Part shown: positions 6,045-13,545 of the stretch, one piece after another
Position numbering within the stretch: position 1 is the stretch's first letter
How the letters are laid out: each line of letters starts with the position of its first letter
From: DAIOGN01 sp036745245
Lineage (GTDB): Bacteria > Zixibacteria > MSB-5A5 > JAUVRN01
Assembly (NCBI GenBank): GCA_036745245.1
Contig: DAIOGN010000069.1
Coordinates: 1-17,838, forward strand
DNA: 17,838 bases
Direction: 5' to 3'
Program-made: the position numbers and the translations under genes
Notes under the pieces: generated by a model
Databases searched by the model: none
Told to the model about the DNA's origin: nothing
Seen by the model: only the letters and a program-made list of their open reading frames with translations

Positions 6045-8420
6045 ATGACCCATCGTCAAGAGTCCCCAGCGCGTACCCTGGCAGCGAGGTTCTCCTCTAT
6101 ATATATATATGTAGGCGCCCTGCTTCTGGCGCTGTGCACTGCCCACCTCCCCGAGGCTCTGGCTCAGGACAGCCTTCACATGACGGCCCGCGACATCTAT
6201 GCCGTCGGGGGGATGCGTAACGTCTGGGGGTATGAAACCGGTGGGCAACGCTACGCCCTGGTGTGCGTGGGGGACCGCCTGGACATCGTCAATTGCACCA
6301 ATCCCTCCAACGTCACGCTCACCCGAAGCGTGTTTTCCACCTCGGCCGACCTTAAGGAGGTCCGGACCTACCTTCACTATGCCCTGGCAGTGAATCAGTT
6401 CGGCCCCCTCCAGGTGATCAATCTGGCCAATCCAGCAACCGCGTTCACGGAAGCCCAGTACAGCTCCCCGTCCATGCCGGGGGGCCACACCATCATGGTG
6501 GATGCGGCCCAGGGCTATGCCTACGCCTGCAACAACGGGGCAGGGGTGGCCGACATGCGGATCCTCAACATTTCGGCCCCGCTCGCAATCACTCAGGCCG
6601 GCTTCTTTGGCCATCCCAATCAGCCCACTCTGTTTGCCGATGCCCACGACTCGTACGTGCGCAACGACACCGCCTGGGTGTCGTACCTCGACGGCGGCTG
6701 GGCCATTCTCGACATTCGCAACAAGTCGGCGCCCGTGGCGATGGCCTACGTGTCCTACCCGGGCACCACCAGCCACAACGTGTGGGTGGCCGATTCGGGG
6801 CATTACGTGTACACCACCGACGAGCGCTCCGGCGGACACGTGAGGGTGTGGGACACGCGCGACATGAAAGCCATCAAGCAGGTGGCTTCGTACAACGCCA
6901 ATCCGTCGGGCTCCACGCACAATGTGCACATCAACGGCAATTTCTGCTTCGTGGCCTACTACACGGAGGGCGTGCGCGTGCTCGACATCGAGGATCCCTC
7001 CGACCCGATCGAGGTGGCCTTCTACGACACCTACCCGGTGGCCGGCAGTTTGTACTCGGGCTGCTGGGGCGTGTACCCCTATTCGTCCGACGGAATGGTG
7101 TATGGAAGCGATCGCACCTACGGACTGTTCGTGCTGGAATGGGACAGCACGCTGGCCGGGACCGTGGCCGGACAGGTGACCCTCGGCCCGTCAGGCGCAC
7201 CGGCGCACAACGCGCTGGTAACCAAGAAATCGCTGGGGCGCTATCACCTGGCCGATGCGTTCGGGCTCTACCGCTGGCGACTGCGCGCAACGTCTGACAC
7301 TCTGATCTTCTCGCGTCCGGGGTTCTGGCCCGAGACGCTGGCGGTGGCCGCCGCTCCCGGCGTGAACCTGGTGCAGGACGTGGAGCTAACGCCATTGCCC
7401 ACGGCCAGGGTGGTGGGTCGCGTAACGCGCGCCGACAATGGTCTCCCGCTGGCGGGCGCCGCGGTGGGCGTCATGGGCGAGGACTTCTTCGACGTGACTA
7501 CGCAAGCGGATGGTCGCTATGAACTCGACTTTGTGCTGGCCGATTCCGACCAGGTGGTGACTTCGGCCCTCTGGGGGTTCAAGTTCGATTCGGTGCGGGT
7601 GCATCTTGCTCCCGGGTCCGAGGACACCGTCGATTTCGTCCTGGAGCGGGGCTACGTCGACCACTTCGAACTCGACCTGGGATGGCAGATGGGCGCCTCC
7701 GACGACCTCGCCAATTCGGGCTACTGGGAGCGCGTCAATCCGGTGGAAACCAGGAATTTCGCGGGGTACCAGGCTCAACCGGAAAACGACTATGACGCCG
7801 GTGCGGGTGCGAAGTGCCTGCTCACGGGACAGGCGCGTCCCGGCGACCAGGTGACCATCACCGATGTCGATCTCGGGCACACCTCCGCGGTCTCGCCCTT
7901 CTTCGATCTCGGCGGGATCACCAATCCGGTGCTGACGTTTCGGTACTGGTTCGTTAACGATGCGGGAGACAATCCGTCCCTCGATACGCTGTGGTTCGAA
8001 GTGTCCGCCGACAGCGGGCAGACCTGGACGGACGTGGGCCACACCCGTTTCCCGCTGTCCAACTGGTGGACCTTTAACGCCAGCCTCAATCAGTACAAGG
8101 TGTGGCCACAGCCGCTCAAGTTCCGCATTCGCGCCGGAGACGTTGAAGGCGAGAGCGTTGTGGAAGCGGCCCTCGACGCCTTCGCAATCACGGGAACCTA
8201 TCTCTCATCGCCGCCGGGCGACATGGATCAGAACGGCTCCGTGACGGCCGGAGACATCGTGTACCTCGTGAATTTTGTCTTCAAGGGCGGTCCGGCGCCT
8301 CTGGGTCCGGAGACCGGGGATGTGAACGGCTCGTGCAACGCGTCGTCGGCCGACATCATCTATCTGGTGAACTTCGTCTTCAAGTCGGGGCCCGCGCCCT
8401 TGCCTCCGTGCGGTCCATGA
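6045..8420 (+). CDS. Secreted LVIVD-propeller protein with carboxypeptidase-regulatory-like domains and C-terminal dockerin
   Basis: 791 residues. The signal peptide covers ~1-40 (hydrophobic core IYVGALLLAL, cleavage after EALA). Residues ~45-370 hold about six LVIVD-type beta-propeller motifs (LDIVNCTNPSN, LQVINLANPA, MRILNISAP, WAILDIRNKSAP, VRVLDIEDPSDP), as in 'choice-of-anchor B' proteins. Residues ~370-540 carry two carboxypeptidase-regulatory-like beta-sandwich segments (GTVAGQVT; ARVVGRVTRADNGLPLAGAAV). Residues ~540-720 look like a MAM or anchor-J type jelly roll. The last ~70 residues are a dockerin pair (GDMDQNGSVTAGDIVYLVNFV; GDVNGSCNASSADIIYLVNFV) with Asp/Asn positions fitting calcium-binding loops. 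No catalytic site is visible, so binding or scaffolding outside the cell is the likely role. It overlaps the next gene by 4 nt. The signal-peptide segment contains a TA dinucleotide tract. Confidence 0.92.
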   Translation: MTHRQESPARTLAARFSSIYIYVGALLLALCTAHLPEALAQDSLHMTARDIYAVGGMRNVWGYETGGQRYALVCVGDRLDIVNCTNPSNVTLTRSVFSTSADLKEVRTYLHYALAVNQFGPLQVINLANPATAFTEAQYSSPSMPGGHTIMVDAAQGYAYACNNGAGVADMRILNISAPLAITQAGFFGHPNQPTLFADAHDSYVRNDTAWVSYLDGGWAILDIRNKSAPVAMAYVSYPGTTSHNVWVADSGHYVYTTDERSGGHVRVWDTRDMKAIKQVASYNANPSGSTHNVHINGNFCFVAYYTEGVRVLDIEDPSDPIEVAFYDTYPVAGSLYSGCWGVYPYSSDGMVYGSDRTYGLFVLEWDSTLAGTVAGQVTLGPSGAPAHNALVTKKSLGRYHLADAFGLYRWRLRATSDTLIFSRPGFWPETLAVAAAPGVNLVQDVELTPLPTARVVGRVTRADNGLPLAGAAVGVMGEDFFDVTTQADGRYELDFVLADSDQVVTSALWGFKFDSVRVHLAPGSEDTVDFVLERGYVDHFELDLGWQMGASDDLANSGYWERVNPVETRNFAGYQAQPENDYDAGAGAKCLLTGQARPGDQVTITDVDLGHTSAVSPFFDLGGITNPVLTFRYWFVNDAGDNPSLDTLWFEVSADSGQTWTDVGHTRFPLSNWWTFNASLNQYKVWPQPLKFRIRAGDVEGESVVEAALDAFAITGTYLSSPPGDMDQNGSVTAGDIVYLVNFVFKGGPAPLGPETGDVNGSCNASSADIIYLVNFVFKSGPAPLPPCGP
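6098..6110 (+). repeat. TA dinucleotide tract inside the signal-peptide coding region
   Basis: Thirteen alternating T/A bases encode the Ile-Tyr-Ile-Tyr part of the hydrophobic signal core. Gain or loss of one 2-bp unit would frameshift the protein within its first 22 codons. The tract stands out in otherwise GC-rich coding DNA. Confidence 0.85.
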
Positions 8421-9775
8421 GCACCATGTTCCCCGTGCGTCGGGCCCTGTGGCTGTCCCTCTTGTGCACGGCCTGTGTAGCGTCCTGCAGCTCTTCCACG
8501 CCGGTGGATCCCGACACGCGTGCGCCCTTCGTGGGCTGGCTGACTCCCACGGTGACAGCGGGCGACACGGTGTTCGTCTTCACCGAAGACACCACCACGG
8601 TGGTGCTCAACGCGGGCGACGATGGCGGCATCATCAGTCGCGTGCAGGTGTACCTCGATGGCGCCCTGGCGGCCACGCTGACCGCCGCACCTTACCAGAC
8701 GCAATTGTCCCTCGCGGGGATTCGCAACAATCGCTCGGCGCGAGTGTGGGCTACGGCCACCGATCCCACGGGCAAGATAGGATCCACGGCCGACACCCTC
8801 CGGTTCGTTCACAGCGTGCTGCCTGACACTGCGACTTGGTCACAGCTTTCGCCCGCGCAAAGTCCCCTGGCCCGGGACGGGTTCACCTGGGAACTGGATC
8901 CCGCAACAGAGACCGCTTATCTGTTCGGTGGCTACTCGATCTTCACGTTCTCGAGCCTGGGCGATCTATGGTCATTCGATCTCTCCACGAACCAGTGGGA
9001 CTCGCTGTCCCCGCTGGGAGTCGCTCCGCCGGCTCGAGTGCGACACGGGGCCGGCCTGGCCGCGGGAACCATGGTGATCTTCGCCGGTCAGTTCTTCGAT
9101 TTGTCCGGAGATTCTCTCCTGGAAGACTATGCGCTGCTCGACCTCGGCACGCTCACGTGGAACGCCGGCCAGTTCGACCTTGCTTTGCGTCCCACTCAGG
9201 CGATGTCGACCGCGACCTTTGGCAACGACGTGTACGCATTCGGCGGCGTGGACATCTCGGGACAGGCCCACGACACCCTGCTGCGCTACCACGTGACCAC
9301 CGACCAGTGGCAGTCTCTCTCGCCCGTCAACAGCCTCCCGGGAGCGCGGGCATCGGCCCTCGTGGCGGCCAATCTCGAGGATGCGGACCTGTTCCTCTTC
9401 GGCGGCAACTCGGGGGTCATCACCGATCCGCCAGCGAGCGCGTCGAACTACCGGCTCGATCTGGGCAGTCTCACGTGGGCGAGTACGGCCGCGCCGGGTC
9501 CTCCCGCGCTGGCCGAAGGCGGGGCCATCTACGATTCCGCGCTGCACCGCATCCTGGTGTGGGGCGGGCGCGACGGAGCGGGCGGTCACCCGGTGGAGGT
9601 GTGGGAGTTCGCCCTCGGTGCCTTCTCCTGGCGTCAGGTGCCCACGATGGGGACGTCGCCCACCGGTCGCACCGGACACCGCATCGTCTATGACGCTGCA
9701 CGTCGGCGGCTGGTGATGTTCGGAGGCAGAGACGGTGCCACGTTTCTCAGTGAAACGTGGGAACTCAGCTGGTAG
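8417..9775 (+). CDS. Kelch-propeller lipoprotein with N-terminal Ig-like domain
   Basis: 452 residues. The start is the ATG in the ATGA overlap with the upstream stop, which indicates translational coupling. The 5'-extended frame from 8333 only reads dockerin codons out of frame. Residues 1-23 are a lipoprotein signal with lipobox VASC, so the mature protein would be lipid-anchored. Residues ~36-133 form an Ig-like domain (VQVYLDGALAATL; ARVWATATDPTGKIGS). From ~138 to the end there are six kelch blades marked by YLFGG, VIFAG, YAFGG, FLFGG, LVWGG and VMFGG, most preceded by typical W-x-L segments. Kelch propellers bind proteins or glycans; no galactose-oxidase copper ligands are evident, so enzymatic activity is not claimed. 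Its coupling to the LVIVD/dockerin gene suggests a shared envelope or extracellular role. Confidence 0.9.
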   Translation: MSTMFPVRRALWLSLLCTACVASCSSSTPVDPDTRAPFVGWLTPTVTAGDTVFVFTEDTTTVVLNAGDDGGIISRVQVYLDGALAATLTAAPYQTQLSLAGIRNNRSARVWATATDPTGKIGSTADTLRFVHSVLPDTATWSQLSPAQSPLARDGFTWELDPATETAYLFGGYSIFTFSSLGDLWSFDLSTNQWDSLSPLGVAPPARVRHGAGLAAGTMVIFAGQFFDLSGDSLLEDYALLDLGTLTWNAGQFDLALRPTQAMSTATFGNDVYAFGGVDISGQAHDTLLRYHVTTDQWQSLSPVNSLPGARASALVAANLEDADLFLFGGNSGVITDPPASASNYRLDLGSLTWASTAAPGPPALAEGGAIYDSALHRILVWGGRDGAGGHPVEVWEFALGAFSWRQVPTMGTSPTGRTGHRIVYDAARRRLVMFGGRDGATFLSETWELSW

Positions 9776-9797
9776 AGTTCAGTTCCGCGGCGCGGCG

Positions 9798-10874
9798 TCA
9801 GTCGGCCGCGTGCGCCAGGGCCGGCACCGACGGATCCGACGCGATTCGAATTCGCGCACAGGCGTCTTCGGTGGCCGGAACCACGGCCAGGGTGTCGGAA
9901 CGACCGTCGCCTCGCACTTCCACTTTCACAAGCGGCATGGATCGCACGCTCGAATAGCGCGCCACGAATTCCGCGGCCCGCCGCACTTCGCTTTCATCGA
10001 CCGGTCCCCTCAATAGCGCCACCGGACTCCCGGCGTCGGGCACCTCCAGGACGAGGTCATTGAATTTCACCTGAGACTCGATGCGCGCATTGTCGGTTTC
10101 GTTCCGTCCGATGATCACCTTGGCGCGCGGGGACAGCCTGAACTGGCGACCCGTGCGCAGGAGATTGAGGTCGGAGGTGTCGATGAACTCACTATGGTCG
10201 AACAGATCGCGCAGACGGGCGGAGTAGCCCGGATCGGTGAGCAGACAGCCCGACGCGGGATTGGGGTAGTCCACGAGGCCGAGCTGCCGCGCCAGTTCCA
10301 TCTGCGGTTTGCGCGAACGGCCCTGAATGTCGAGGAGCGCCTCGCGATTCACCCAGCCTTCCTGTTCCGCCACGGTGGGAGGAAGCAGGCGCGCCGAGAG
10401 GGGGCGCAGGAGTCTTCCTTCCAGCCCGGCTTCGCGCTCCGTGAGCGCCAGCTTGGCTTTCACCTGGGAGAAGGGCCGCTGGCCCATGACTTCGCCCGTG
10501 ACCACGAAATCCGCTCCCGCCATTTCCATGTACGATTTGGCCTGCGAGAGCATCATGATGCGGCAGTCCACGCACGGGTTCATGTTGCGGCCCCGGCCGT
10601 GAGGCGGATTGCGCACCAGATCGACGTAGTCCTGACCCAGGTACATCAGCTTCACTCGGAATCCAAACGTCTGCGCCGCGGGGAAGGGGTTGTGGCCGCA
10701 GGACGAACGGTCGGACAGGTCGCAGCCGAAAGACGTCATGAACGTGAGTGCGGTGACCTCGACGTTCTGCCGCAACAGGAGGAGCACCGCCAGGGCCGAA
10801 TCGAGCCCGCCTGAGAAGAGAGCGATGGCGTGAGGCTTGCGGCCGTTGCCGGGAGCGCTTTGGGGCGCGGTCAT
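9798..10874 (-). CDS. PP-loop tRNA-sulfurtransferase-like protein with NFACT-R-like C-terminal domain
   Basis: 358 residues. The N-terminal PP-loop ATP-pyrophosphatase domain carries SGGLDS at 21-26, which adenylates a substrate (typically a tRNA base) before thiolation. Cysteines at 51 and 59, a CxxC at 101-104 (NPCVDC) and one in ASGCLLT (210) resemble those of cluster-dependent or persulfide-carrying tRNA thiolation enzymes related to MnmA/ThiI. GADFVVTGEVMGQRPFSQ (120-137) is characteristic of this branch. From ~240 the sequence TGRQFRLSPRAKVIIGRNE resembles the NFACT-R (DUF814) fold of the Rqc2/FbpA family, which binds tRNA and ribosomes. Such fusions are often annotated loosely as MnmA-like or as 'tRNA methyltransferase'; the modified base is not known from sequence. 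ATG at 10874 has no clear Shine-Dalgarno. The gene ends 22 nt from the convergent lipoprotein gene. Confidence 0.82.
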   Translation of the reverse strand: MTAPQSAPGNGRKPHAIALFSGGLDSALAVLLLLRQNVEVTALTFMTSFGCDLSDRSSCGHNPFPAAQTFGFRVKLMYLGQDYVDLVRNPPHGRGRNMNPCVDCRIMMLSQAKSYMEMAGADFVVTGEVMGQRPFSQVKAKLALTEREAGLEGRLLRPLSARLLPPTVAEQEGWVNREALLDIQGRSRKPQMELARQLGLVDYPNPASGCLLTDPGYSARLRDLFDHSEFIDTSDLNLLRTGRQFRLSPRAKVIIGRNETDNARIESQVKFNDLVLEVPDAGSPVALLRGPVDESEVRRAAEFVARYSSVRSMPLVKVEVRGDGRSDTLAVVPATEDACARIRIASDPSVPALAHAAD

Positions 10875-10880
10875 GTCAAC

Positions 10881-10908
10881 ACGTTAGGCGCGTATCTCGT
10901 TGCGTCAA
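10881..10908 (-). promoter_or_regulatory. Weak putative promoter of the PP-loop gene, possibly leaderless
   Basis: TTGACG (10908-10903) and TAACGT (10886-10881) lie 16 nt apart on the minus strand. The -35 is good and the -10 poor. The predicted start falls at or next to the ATG at 10874, which lacks a Shine-Dalgarno, so a leaderless transcript is conceivable. Confidence 0.25.
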
Positions 10909-10939
10909 GCCCGGATTGGCCGCTTAGGTCTTGACTCTC

Positions 10940-10981
10940 CCGGGCCTCCGTGGCACTCTTGAGTGCCCGGTTCACACCGGC
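10940..10981 (+). promoter_or_regulatory. Inverted repeats in the leader of the mla cassette
   Basis: A perfect 7-bp inverted repeat (GGCACTC TT GAGTGCC, 10952-10967) lies within a larger CCGGGC/GCCCGG pair (10940-10945 with 10965-10970). It is followed by CCGG-TTCACA-CCGG (10968-10981), ten bases before the mlaE start. The arms are mutually exclusive. An operator or alternative leader hairpins are possible. I see no convincing -10 hexamer here. Confidence 0.3.
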
Positions 10982-10990
10982 ACACACTCC

Positions 10991-11782
10991 ATGACCGCAG
11001 CCCTGGTCCGCCTCAACGATTCCGCGAAGGGGTTCATCGAGGGACTCCAGGACCTCACGCTCATTACCCTGCGGGTGGTCAAACGGATCTTCACTCCGCC
11101 GTGGTACTTCCGCGAAACTCTGGAGCAGATGCACTTTATCGGCGTGGGATCCCTGGGACTCATTGTGCTTACGGGGATGTTTGCCGGCCAGGGCATGGCG
11201 CTGCAGTTCTCCTACGAACTTGGAGCGTTCGGGTCGAAGGACTACCTCGGCACCGTGATGACGAATGCCATCGTTCGCGTGCTGGGGCCGGTGCTGGCGT
11301 CCATGATGGTGGCGGCGCGCGTGGGGGCGGGCATCACAGCCGAAATCGGCGCCATGAAGACCACGCACCAGATCCAGGCACTGGAGTCCTTCGGGATCGA
11401 TCCGCTCAAGAAGATCTGCGTGCCGCGGTTCGTGGCGCTCGTCATGATGATGCCCATTCTGACCATTGTGTGCGACGTGGTCGGCATCGTGGGAGGCTGG
11501 ATCATCGCGAAGTACATCAGCCACGTATCCACCATCATCTACTGGGCGGCCGTGAAGGATCGGCTCACGTTCGGGAACATCACCGTGGGATTGATCAAGC
11601 CCTTTGTGTTCGCCGCCATCGTGGCCTCGGTCGCCTTCCATAACGGGTTCGCCGTGACCGGGGGCACCAAGGGCGTGGGACAGTACACGACACGCTCCGT
11701 GATGATCTCGTCCATTTCGATTCTGTTCGGCGACTTCTTCATGACCAAGGTGATCTTCGGCGCCCTGGGGTGGAAGCTCTGA
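10991..11782 (+). CDS. mlaE: MlaE-family phospholipid ABC transporter permease
   Basis: 263 residues, the usual MlaE length. The start chosen is ATG at 10991; a longer frame from TTG 10931 would add 20 residues with no family resemblance. An N-terminal amphipathic segment precedes several hydrophobic helices (GSLGLIVLTGMFAGQGMALQ, the MMVAARVGAGITAEIGAM region, VALVMMMPILTIVCDVVGIV). The sequence around GAMKTTHQIQALESFGIDP is the hallmark of this family and contacts the ATPase. MlaE forms the inner-membrane core that passes phospholipid between the bilayer and the MCE ring. Only 1 nt separates its stop from the ATPase start, so the genes are one transcription unit. No strong Shine-Dalgarno is visible. 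Confidence 0.95.
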   Translation: MTAALVRLNDSAKGFIEGLQDLTLITLRVVKRIFTPPWYFRETLEQMHFIGVGSLGLIVLTGMFAGQGMALQFSYELGAFGSKDYLGTVMTNAIVRVLGPVLASMMVAARVGAGITAEIGAMKTTHQIQALESFGIDPLKKICVPRFVALVMMMPILTIVCDVVGIVGGWIIAKYISHVSTIIYWAAVKDRLTFGNITVGLIKPFVFAAIVASVAFHNGFAVTGGTKGVGQYTTRSVMISSISILFGDFFMTKVIFGALGWKL

Positions 11783-11783
11783 C

Positions 11784-12542
11784 ATGATCGAATTCGAGGC
11801 GGTCAACTTCTACATCGGTCCGCATCACATCATCCGTGACGTGACGTTTCAGGTCGAGGCGGGCACCACGAAGGTCATTCTGGGAGCCTCGGGGTCGGGA
11901 AAGAGCACGCTGTTGCGGCTCATGATGGGGTTTTACCGCCCGGCGTCGGGCCGCGTGCTCATCGACGGGGAGGACACCTCGAAGCTCTCGGTGGGGCAGT
12001 GGAGGGAACTGCGGAAGAGCTTCGGCATGGTGTTTCAGGAGGGGGCGCTGTTCGACAGCATGACGGTGGGCGAGAACGTGGGGTACGCCCTGTTCGAGGA
12101 GCGCCGCCACGACCCGGCAGACATCGAATCGCGCGTGCGCGAAATTCTGAACTTCCTCGGCCTGGGCGAGCAGCTGATCGATCGGATGCCCGACCAGCTG
12201 TCGGGCGGCATGCAGCGGCGTGTGGCGGTGGGGCGCGCCATTGCGGCCCACAATCCCCGCTACATGCTGTACGACGAACCGACCACGGGCCTCGACCCGC
12301 TCACCGTGGAGACCATTACGGAACTCATCCTGCGGCTCAAGCAGCAGAAGGGCGTGACGTCGGTGGTGGTCACTCACGAACTGATGGATGCGTTGAAGGT
12401 GGGCGACACGTTTCTCGTGCTCAATGAAGGTCGAGTGGTGTTCGAAGGGTCCGACCGGGACCTCTGGTCGAGCACGCAGTCGTACGTGGTGCAGTACCTT
12501 GCGCCGTTCCGGAGAGCCATCAAGGAACATGCGCTGTCCTAG
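11784..12542 (+). CDS. mlaF: MlaF-family ABC transporter ATP-binding protein
   Basis: 252 residues with all ABC ATPase motifs: Walker A GASGSGKST (34-42), Q-loop Gln85 in MVFQEGALFDSMTVGENV, signature LSGGMQ (139-144), Walker B YMLYDEP (160-166) with Glu165 as probable catalytic base, D-loop GLDP, and H-loop His198 in VVVTHEL. Dimers in the cytoplasm would power lipid movement by the MlaE permease encoded 1 nt upstream. The GALFDSMTVGENV segment is typical of the Mla/MCE-type branch rather than amino-acid or sugar importers. The MCE gene follows after 17 nt. No mlaC or mlaB homologue lies in the window, so partners may be encoded elsewhere or be absent. Confidence 0.95.
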   Translation: MIEFEAVNFYIGPHHIIRDVTFQVEAGTTKVILGASGSGKSTLLRLMMGFYRPASGRVLIDGEDTSKLSVGQWRELRKSFGMVFQEGALFDSMTVGENVGYALFEERRHDPADIESRVREILNFLGLGEQLIDRMPDQLSGGMQRRVAVGRAIAAHNPRYMLYDEPTTGLDPLTVETITELILRLKQQKGVTSVVVTHELMDALKVGDTFLVLNEGRVVFEGSDRDLWSSTQSYVVQYLAPFRRAIKEHALS

Positions 12543-12559
12543 AGAAGGATGACTACAAG

Positions 12560-13501
12560 GTGACGATGAAGCGAACGGACCGGGTGAAGTGGGGGGAGCT
12601 GAAGATCGGCCTGTTGGTGGCGTTCGGCTTGCTGTTTCTCCTGTGGGCTTCCTTTTCGGGCAGCGGCTCGAGCATTTTCTACGATAAGAAACCTCTGCAC
12701 ACCGTGCTGAACACGGCCAACGGGCTGATCGCCGGGGCCCCCGTGAGGCTGGCGGGAGTGGAAGTGGGCAAGGTGGACGAGATCCGCCTCATCGGCAAGT
12801 CGGCTGCAGAACAGGTGTTTGTCACCATGCTCATCGAAGAGCGTGCGTGGTTCAACGTCAAGGCCGACTCACGGGCCACCCTGGGCACCATTGGCATGCT
12901 GGGCGACAAGTACATCGAGCTGTCGCCCGGGTCCACGGAACTACCGGAATTGAAGCCGGGCGATTTCATCGAGGGACGTGTCGCCGGCGATCTGCTGACG
13001 ATCATCGATCACGCCCCGGAAATGATCGGCAATCTCGAGCACCTGGCCAAAGCGCTCGGGGATCTGGCCACGAAGCTCGAGGGCACCGACGGCACGCTGG
13101 GCAAACTGATTCACTCTGATTCGCTCCACCAGGCATTGACGTCGGCCTCCCGCCAGGCCGCCGAACTTCTGGCGCGCCTCGATGAGCGGGTGCCTCCCCT
13201 GGTGGACAAGGCGGCCACCACCATGGACGACTTCGGCAAGGTCGCCCGGAGCGCTTCCGATACGTCAGGCACCCTGGGAAAACTGCTTCACGACAACTCG
13301 GCCTACGAGCGCCTGAATTCGCTCACCGCCCGACTCGACTCGCTGGTGTCGGGATTACAGGCGGGACAGGGCACCGCGGGTGCGCTGCTCAAGGACGAGG
13401 CCGTGTATGCGGATCTTCACAAGACGATTCTCGATGTGCAGTTCCTGTTGCAGGACATTCGGGAAAACCCGAAGAAGTACGTGACCTTCAAGGTGTTCTA
13501 A
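12560..13501 (+). CDS. mlaD: MCE-domain (MlaD-type) substrate-binding protein
   Basis: 313 residues from GTG 12560, supported by AGAAGGA (12543-12549) 10 nt upstream; ATG 12566 two codons later is the alternative. A single transmembrane helix (LKIGLLVAFGLLFLLWASF, ~14-32) anchors it in the inner membrane. The MCE domain spans ~45-125 (TANGLIAGAPVRLAGVEVGKV; DSRATLGTIGMLGDKYIEL). The rest is helical with three degenerate copies of a GTLGKLI-HSDSLHQAL-type motif (GTLGKL twice, GTAGALL once), as in many long MCE proteins. The end, NPKKYVTFKVF, resembles the conserved C-terminus of FCB-type MCE proteins. MCE subunits form a hexameric ring that carries phospholipids across the periplasm. With mlaE and mlaF it makes a minimal transporter. 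Confidence 0.92.
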   Translation: MTMKRTDRVKWGELKIGLLVAFGLLFLLWASFSGSGSSIFYDKKPLHTVLNTANGLIAGAPVRLAGVEVGKVDEIRLIGKSAAEQVFVTMLIEERAWFNVKADSRATLGTIGMLGDKYIELSPGSTELPELKPGDFIEGRVAGDLLTIIDHAPEMIGNLEHLAKALGDLATKLEGTDGTLGKLIHSDSLHQALTSASRQAAELLARLDERVPPLVDKAATTMDDFGKVARSASDTSGTLGKLLHDNSAYERLNSLTARLDSLVSGLQAGQGTAGALLKDEAVYADLHKTILDVQFLLQDIRENPKKYVTFKVF

Positions 13502-13545
13502 GGGTCGGGAGCCGCCGCCGGGCGGAAGAGCGGGCGCGAGGCGCG

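Noticed and set aside
6012..6929. 305-codon minus-strand frame opposite the LVIVD gene
   Set aside because: Antisense shadow. The plus strand encodes a signal peptide and recognisable propeller motifs in this interval.
8333..8416. Longer start for the kelch lipoprotein
   Set aside because: It would bury the lipoprotein signal 28 residues inside and reads the dockerin codons of the upstream gene out of frame; ATG 8417 in the ATGA overlap is better.
10871..11806. 311-codon minus-strand frame opposite mlaE, and 11739-12530 opposite mlaF
   Set aside because: Both are antisense to unmistakable Mla genes and are rich in His/Arg/Asp, as expected for shadow translations.
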